Source: Micromonospora pallida
GTDB lineage: Bacteria > Actinomycetota > Actinomycetes > Mycobacteriales > Micromonosporaceae
Assembly (NCBI RefSeq): GCF_900090325.1
Contig: NZ_FMHW01000002.1
Coordinates: 2,542,001-2,606,000 of the forward strand
Direction: 5' to 3'
Length of the DNA: 64,000 bases
Made by a program: the position numbers and the translations under genes. Positions 52,701 to 64,000 of the stretch are shown in pieces. Position 1 is the stretch's first letter. Each line of letters starts with the position of its first letter. Below the pieces are notes generated by a model. The model searched no databases. It saw only the letters and a list, made by a program, of their open reading frames with translations, and had not been told where the DNA came from.

Positions 52701-54324
52701 GGCCCGCCAGCAGACTCGCGCGGTCCTCGGCGAGCACCACCGCACGTCGGTCGAGCGTCGACCGGGACACCACCGACGACCAGGCCACGTCGAGCGGGCG
52801 CGGCTCCTCGTCGTCGCCCAGCCAACGGGCCAGTCGGTCGGCCTGCGCCGACAACGCAGCCGGCTGCGCGGCGGAGAGCAGCACCGGCGCGACGGCGGGG
52901 CGGCGGGACGGGGTGGCCTCGTCGTCGGCCGGGTCGAGAGCCGGGGCCTGCTCCAGGATCAGGTGGGCGTTCGTGCCACTCATGCCGAAGGACGACACGG
53001 CGGCCCTGCGGACGTGGTCGCCGCCCGTCCACGGGCGCGCCTCGTCCAGCAGGGACACGGCCCCCGTCGACCAGTCGATGTGCGGGGACGGCTGGGCCAC
53101 GTGCAGGGTGGGCGGCAGCACACCGTGCCGCATCGCCATCACCATCTTGATGACGCCGCCGGCACCGGCCGCGGCCTGCGGGTGACCGATGTTCGACTTC
53201 AGCGACCCCAGCCACAGCGGCCGGTCGGCGGGCCGTCCCTGCCCGTACGTGGCCAGCAACGCCTGCGCCTCGATCGGGTCGCCGAGCCGGGTGCCCGTGC
53301 CGTGCCCCTCGACCACGTCCACGTCGGACGGGCTGAGCCGGGCGTTCTCCAGCGCCTGCCGGATAACCCGCTGTTGGGAGGGACCGTTGGGGGCGGTCAG
53401 GCCGCTGCTGGCGCCGTCCTGGTTCACGGCGCTGCCCCGGATCACCGCCAGGACGGGGTGACCGTTGCGCTGGGCGTCGGACAGCTTCTCGACGAGCAGC
53501 ATGGCGACGCCCTCGGACCAGCCGGTCCCGTCGGCGTCGGCGGAGAATGCCTTGCACCGGCCGTCGGAGGCGAGCCCCCGCTGGCGGGAGAACTCGACGA
53601 AGGCGCCGGGCGTGGCCAGGATGGTGACGCCGCCGGCCAGGGCGAGGGAGCACTCGCCGTCGCGCAGGGCCTGACCGGCGAGGTGCAGGGCGACCAGCGA
53701 CGAGGAGCAGGCGGTGTCGATGGTGACGGCCGGCCCCTCCAGCCCGAAGGAGTACGCCAGCCGGCCGGACATGACGCTCGCGGCCGTGCCGGTGAGGACG
53801 TAGCCCTCCGTGCCCTCGGGCAGTTGCCGCAGCACCGACGTGTAGTCCTGCCCCGCGGTGCCGACGAACACCCCGGTACGGCTGCCCCGCACCGACGTGG
53901 CGTCGATACCGGCCCGCTCGAAGACCTCCCAGGTCACCTCGAGCAGGAGCCGCTGCTGCGGGTCCATGGCCAGCGCCTCGCGCGGCGAGATCCCGAACAG
54001 GGTCGGGTCGAACAGGCCGGCGTCCCGCAGGAAGCCGCCCCGGTTGCTGTAGGTCGTGCCGGGGTGGTCGGGGTCGGGGTCGTAGAGCCCGTCGAGGTCC
54101 CAGCCCCGGTCGTCGGGGAACGTGCCGGTGGCGTCCACGCCGCCCGCGACCAGGTCCCAGAGGTCCTCCGGTGAGGCGACCCCGCCGGGGAAGCGGCAGG
54201 CCATGCCGACGATCGCGATCGGCTCGGCATCCTCGTTCTCCAGCTCGGTCAGGCGCCGGCGCGCCAGGCGGAGCTCGGAGGTCACCCACTTCAGGTGCTC
54301 GAGGAGCTTGTCTTCGTCCGCCAT
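31727..54324 (-). CDS. Four-module type I polyketide synthase, interrupted by one apparent frameshift
   Basis: The gene starts at 54324 with [14 protein letters not shown], an N-terminal docking helix, and ends at a TGA at 31727. The coding frame changes once, in a run of four G at 47957-47960, just inside the second ketosynthase. Restoring one base gives 7533 codons exactly. Modules by corrected residue: M1 KS-AT-DH-ER-KR-ACP (about 34-2085), M2 KS-AT-DH-ER-KR-ACP (2105-4165), M3 KS-AT-DH-KR-ACP (4180-5910), M4 KS-AT-KR-ACP (5930-7450), then a C-terminal docking region with [16 protein letters not shown] and an acidic tail ending [12 protein letters not shown]2 has the only methylmalonyl-type AT in the window; the others are malonyl. 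Expected output is CH2, CH2 with alpha-methyl, C=C, OH. The ribosome-binding site is weak (GGTGGG just before the ATG). If the frameshift is real, only M1 would be made as a truncated protein. Confidence 0.9.
31980..36535 (-). other. PKS module: KS-AT(malonyl)-KR(A-type)-ACP
   Basis: Fourth module of the four-module protein. KS about 36535-35270, closely related in DNA to the third to fifth modules of the next protein. AT GHSIGE near 34657 and HAFHS near 34352 (malonyl). No DH. KR GGTGALG near 33010, SSIAG near 32628, Trp in [11 protein letters not shown] and no LDD, so A-type. ACP GFDSL near 32088. The docking region follows to 31727. Predicted product is a beta-hydroxyl. Confidence 0.88.
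36590..41785 (-). other. PKS module: KS-AT(malonyl)-DH-KR(B-type)-ACP
   Basis: Third module of the four-module protein. KS about 41785-40530. AT GHSIGE near 39907 and HAFHS near 39603 (malonyl). DH HGLLGA near 39070, catalytic His in DHVVSG near 38983 and Asp in [10 protein letters not shown] near 38490. No ER between DH and KR. KR GGTGALG near 37628, B-type LED, SSVAG near 37250. ACP GFDSL near 36710. Predicted product is an alkene next to the methyl-bearing carbon installed by the preceding module. Confidence 0.88.
37115..37646. repeat. KR-region skewed repeat, copy 3 of 3
   Basis: Copy in the third module of the four-module protein, offset 25354 bp from copy 1. It shows that near-identical KR DNA is shared between two different genes of the cluster, not only between tandem modules. 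Confidence 0.8.
43115..43850. repeat. ER-region repeat, copy 1 (partner 49348-50083)
   Basis: Most of the enoylreductase of the methylmalonyl module. It matches 49348-50083 at an offset of 6233 bp. Long stretches such as 43148-43500 are nearly identical, with a divergent island near 43560-43620. Confidence 0.78.
47957..47960 (-). other. Apparent single-base frameshift in the four-module PKS gene
   Basis: Plus-strand bases 47957-47960 are a run of four G. Upstream, the frame reads ...[13 protein letters not shown]; downstream, the frame continues [12 protein letters not shown]... The codons for V-A-T-P-E-Q-L need five G here. Related modules with a Pro-Glu pair after Thr, for example near 41720, do have five. 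One lost base in a homopolymer explains the break. A sequencing or assembly error is the likeliest cause. Confidence 0.85.
48070..54225 (-). other. PKS module: KS-AT(malonyl)-DH-ER-KR-ACP
   Basis: First module of the four-module protein. KS about 54225-52970. AT GQGAQ near 52606, GHSIGE near 52346, HAFHS near 52042 (malonyl). DH HPLLGA near 51517, His in DHVVSG near 51424, Asp in [10 protein letters not shown] near 50940. ER about 50120-49165 with the NADPH loop [11 protein letters not shown] near 49672. [16 protein letters not shown] near 49125, LAD at the LDD position, SSVAA near 48725, YAAAN. ACP GFDSL near 48197. A fully reduced methylene is predicted. ER and parts of the KR are near copies of those in the next module. 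Confidence 0.88.
49348..50083. repeat. ER-region repeat, copy 2 (partner 43115-43850)
   Basis: Most of the enoylreductase of the first module of the four-module protein. The central part is shared with copy 1. The island near 49795-49855 differs in sequence, which fits gene conversion of blocks and not a simple recent duplication of the whole domain. Confidence 0.78.
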
Positions 54325-54534
54325 GACCCACCCGCCCAGAGCTTGCTATCGATCGGAATCTGCCGATTCGTTGACCACACCACCGCCGACAGACCGGCTT
54401 CGCGCACAGGTGGGTGGAGACATGGCCGTTCGGCTCATGAACCCGACACCTGCTCCGAATTCCGGTTGTCGTGCCTGCTCAGGCGCCCGCCACGCCGGAC
54501 CGTCCCGCCGACACATGCCCGCCACCGTGACTGG

Positions 54535-54580
54535 ACGGTACTGAGCGCCCATCGCGCGCCCAACCCCTAGAGAACCCCTG
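54535..54580 (-). promoter_or_regulatory. Phased TAGGGG repeats and putative promoter of the four-module PKS gene
   Basis: On the minus strand CAGGGG (54575-54580) and TAGGGG (54564-54569) start 11 bp apart. Directly after the second copy comes TTGGGC (54558-54563), a 17 bp spacer and TACCGT (54535-54540). This is nearly the same order and spacing as the element at 1642-1700, whose -10-like box is TACCTT. The long leader to the ATG at 54324 is also similar. Confidence 0.55.
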
Positions 54581-54586
54581 ATCGGC

Positions 54587-54625
54587 CGGCCCGCAAGGGC
54601 CGTCGCGGCGGGCCCCCGAGGGGGC
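54587..54625 (-). terminator. Two short hairpins after the metallophosphoesterase gene
   Basis: Stem 54612-54616/54621-54625 (loop of 4) and stem 54587-54592/54597-54602 (loop of 4) follow the stop codon at 54650 within about 65 bp. They are short but GC-only. They could end the metallophosphoesterase transcript ahead of the next promoter. Confidence 0.35.
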
Positions 54626-54649
54626 TGTGACCAGCATCGCGACGGTCGC

Positions 54650-55510
54650 TCAGGCGGGCTGTCCGGCGACCGCCGGCAGGATGCGGCGCAGCCGCCCCGG
54701 AGGCGTCGAGCGGCGACGCCACTCCCGTGGGTAGCCCACCGAGACCTCTTCGAACCGGACCCCGTCGTACCAGGTGGTGCGTGGGATGTGCAGGTGGCCG
54801 TAGACGGCGACGCGGGCGTCGAAACGGACGTGCCAGTCCGCGGTGGCCTCGGTACCGCACCACTGCGCGAACTCCGGGTACCGCAGGATCCGGGTGGGCT
54901 CCCGGACGAGCGGGAAGTGGTTGACCAGAACGGTGGGGAGCCCACCGCGTTCCGCAGTGAGCCGGCGCTCGGTCAGGGCCAGCCGCGCCCGGCACCAGGC
55001 GTCCCGCGTCGGGTACGGGTCCGGATGCAGCAGGATCTCGTCGGTGCAGACCACGCCGACCTCGTGCGCCCGCGCCAGGGCCTGCTCCCGGGTGTACGTC
55101 CCCGCCGGCCGAAACGTGTAGTCGTAGAGCACGAACAGCGGGGCGATCCGGACCGGATCGTCGCCCTGCGGGTCCCAGACGGGGTACGGGTCCTCCGGAG
55201 TCACCACCCCGAGCTTGCGGCACAGTTCCACCAGGTGCTGGTAGCGCGCGTCTCCCCGCAGCTGGATCGGGTCCTCGCGGGGGGTCCAGAGCTCGTGGTT
55301 GCCGGGGGCCCAGATCACCTTGGCGAACCGACGGCTGAGCAGTCCCAGCGCCCACTCGATGTCGCCGACGAATTCCCCGACGTCGCCGGCGACGATGAGC
55401 CAGTCGCCGTCCCGCTCCGGCCGCAGCCGTTCGACGATGGTCTTGTTCTCCGCGTGGACCACGTGCAGGTCACTGATGGCGAGCAACTGAGGCAGGCCGG
55501 ATCCGGCCAT
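54650..55510 (-). CDS. Calcineurin-like metallophosphoesterase, possible ACP phosphopantetheine hydrolase
   Basis: A 286-residue soluble protein with no signal peptide or membrane segment. It has the full dinuclear metallophosphoesterase motif set: Asp14 and His16 in SDLH, Asp43 in AGDVGE, Asn71 and His72 in GNHE, His198 in VNHF, and His239 and His241 in YGHLH. The start at 55510 is chosen because GGGAGG (55516-55521) lies 5 nt upstream; an earlier ATG at 55651 would run through the putative operator. It sits alone between PKS genes with its own promoter-like element. Mycobacterial PptH, which removes the 4'-phosphopantetheine arm from carrier proteins, belongs to this superfamily and is encoded beside a phosphopantetheinyl transferase. 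That makes control or recycling of PKS carrier proteins an attractive role, but it is inferred from family and context. A general phosphoesterase or a dephosphorylating (self-resistance or tailoring) enzyme is also possible. Confidence 0.88.
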   Translation of the reverse strand: MAGSGLPQLLAISDLHVVHAENKTIVERLRPERDGDWLIVAGDVGEFVGDIEWALGLLSRRFAKVIWAPGNHELWTPREDPIQLRGDARYQHLVELCRKLGVVTPEDPYPVWDPQGDDPVRIAPLFVLYDYTFRPAGTYTREQALARAHEVGVVCTDEILLHPDPYPTRDAWCRARLALTERRLTAERGGLPTVLVNHFPLVREPTRILRYPEFAQWCGTEATADWHVRFDARVAVYGHLHIPRTTWYDGVRFEEVSVGYPREWRRRSTPPGRLRRILPAVAGQPA

Positions 55511-55515
55511 GCGGA

Positions 55516-55521
55516 CCTCCC
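55516..55521 (-). promoter_or_regulatory. Ribosome-binding site of the metallophosphoesterase
   Basis: GGGAGG on the minus strand, 5 nt before the ATG at 55510. It is the best Shine-Dalgarno match in the window and decides the start codon. Confidence 0.8.
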
Positions 55522-55602
55522 GTCCATCCGGGGTACCGCACGCACCCACATCCGTACCGCTCGGCTGCCGGTGGGCAGGGCGAGACGGCCTGACCGGCTC
55601 CG

Positions 55603-55660
55603 AGCCTACGGAGCCAGGCCCGCACAGGCACACCCCTAGACTGGCTCCCACGGACCCCTA
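55603..55660 (-). promoter_or_regulatory. Phased TAGGGG repeats and putative promoter of the metallophosphoesterase
   Basis: TAGGGG on the minus strand at 55655-55660 and 55633-55638, starts 22 bp (two helical turns) apart, with a degraded TGGGAG (55645-55650) between them. After the last copy comes TGTGCC (55627-55632), an 18 bp spacer and TAGGCT (55603-55608), which fits an actinomycete -10 box. The -35-like hexamer is the weakest of the three such elements in the window. Confidence 0.5.
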
Positions 55661-55661
55661 G

Positions 55662-55719
55662 GCGGCCGTGACCTGGCCGCGCCCGCCTGGTCAGGGGCCT
55701 CTTCGCGCCGTCAGGGCGC
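55662..55719 (-). terminator. Hairpins after the rightmost PKS gene
   Basis: Stem 55705-55709/55715-55719 (5 bp, loop of 5) starts 13 bp after the stop codon at 55732. A second stem, 55662-55667/55675-55680 (6 bp, loop of 7), follows. Neither is followed by a T-run, and the evidence is modest. Confidence 0.35.
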
Positions 55720-55731
55720 CGCACCGTCCGG

Positions 55732-64000
<8,269 letters not shown>

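Larger units (their letters stand above)
54325..54649. other. 325-bp intergenic region before the four-module PKS gene
   Basis: No gene is supported here. After the stop of the metallophosphoesterase come two short GC-rich hairpins (54587-54625). Next are TAGGGG/CAGGGG repeats and a putative promoter (54535-54580), then a leader of about 200 nt to the ATG at 54324. Short frames in the leader lack convincing coding character. Confidence 0.65.

Noticed and set aside
54325..54534. Small plus- or minus-strand gene in the leader before the four-module PKS gene
   Set aside because: The short frames there have no recognisable protein features or ribosome-binding site. The stretch is better read as a 5' leader.
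55511..55651. Longer metallophosphoesterase starting at 55651
   Set aside because: The extra 47 residues look non-coding, would run over the TAGGGG and promoter elements, and have no good ribosome-binding site. GGGAGG sits 5 nt before the ATG at 55510.

Overview
This window is the interior of a very large modular type I polyketide synthase (PKS) cluster from a high-GC actinomycete. The sequence is strongly GC-rich, third positions are G or C, and the synthase architecture and docking segments are of actinobacterial type. The genus cannot be fixed from the window; Micromonosporaceae or Streptomyces-like hosts are both plausible. Every gene lies on the minus strand, so transcription runs from position 64000 towards 1. 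Long plus-strand reading frames are shadows of the PKS genes.

Layout in order of transcription: (i) the 3' part of a PKS gene (55732 to beyond 64000) with the end of one module and one full module, both malonate/ketoreductase; (ii) a stand-alone calcineurin-like metallophosphoesterase (54650-55510), possibly a phosphopantetheine hydrolase of the mycobacterial PptH kind; (iii) a four-module PKS gene (31727-54324) that carries one apparent single-base frameshift at 47957-47960; (iv) a six-module giant PKS gene of about 9950 residues (1849-31701); (v) the 5' end of a further PKS gene (1-1494, a docking segment and one ketosynthase). No loading module, thioesterase, regulator, transporter or tailoring gene is visible, so both ends of the assembly line lie outside the window.

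Reading the modules colinearly, the predicted processing is: OH, OH, CH2 (fully reduced), CH2 with an alpha-methyl (the only methylmalonyl AT), C=C, OH, OH, C=C, C=C, C=C, OH, C=O (dead ketoreductase). This implies a polyol chain with one isolated alkene and a conjugated triene, as in large polyol/polyene macrolides. The product is not identified.

Two non-coding themes stand out. First, the three intergenic gaps that can hold a promoter each contain TAGGGG-type direct repeats in the same orientation, mostly about 11 bp apart. Each set lies directly upstream of a -35/-10-like pair with 17-18 bp spacing. This suggests one cluster-specific activator driving the metallophosphoesterase and two of the PKS genes. 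Second, the PKS genes contain near-identical internal repeats with strong C-over-G and A-over-T bias on the plus strand. These match the known phenomenon of GRINS (genetic repeats of intense nucleotide skews) and point to recent gene conversion and module duplication.
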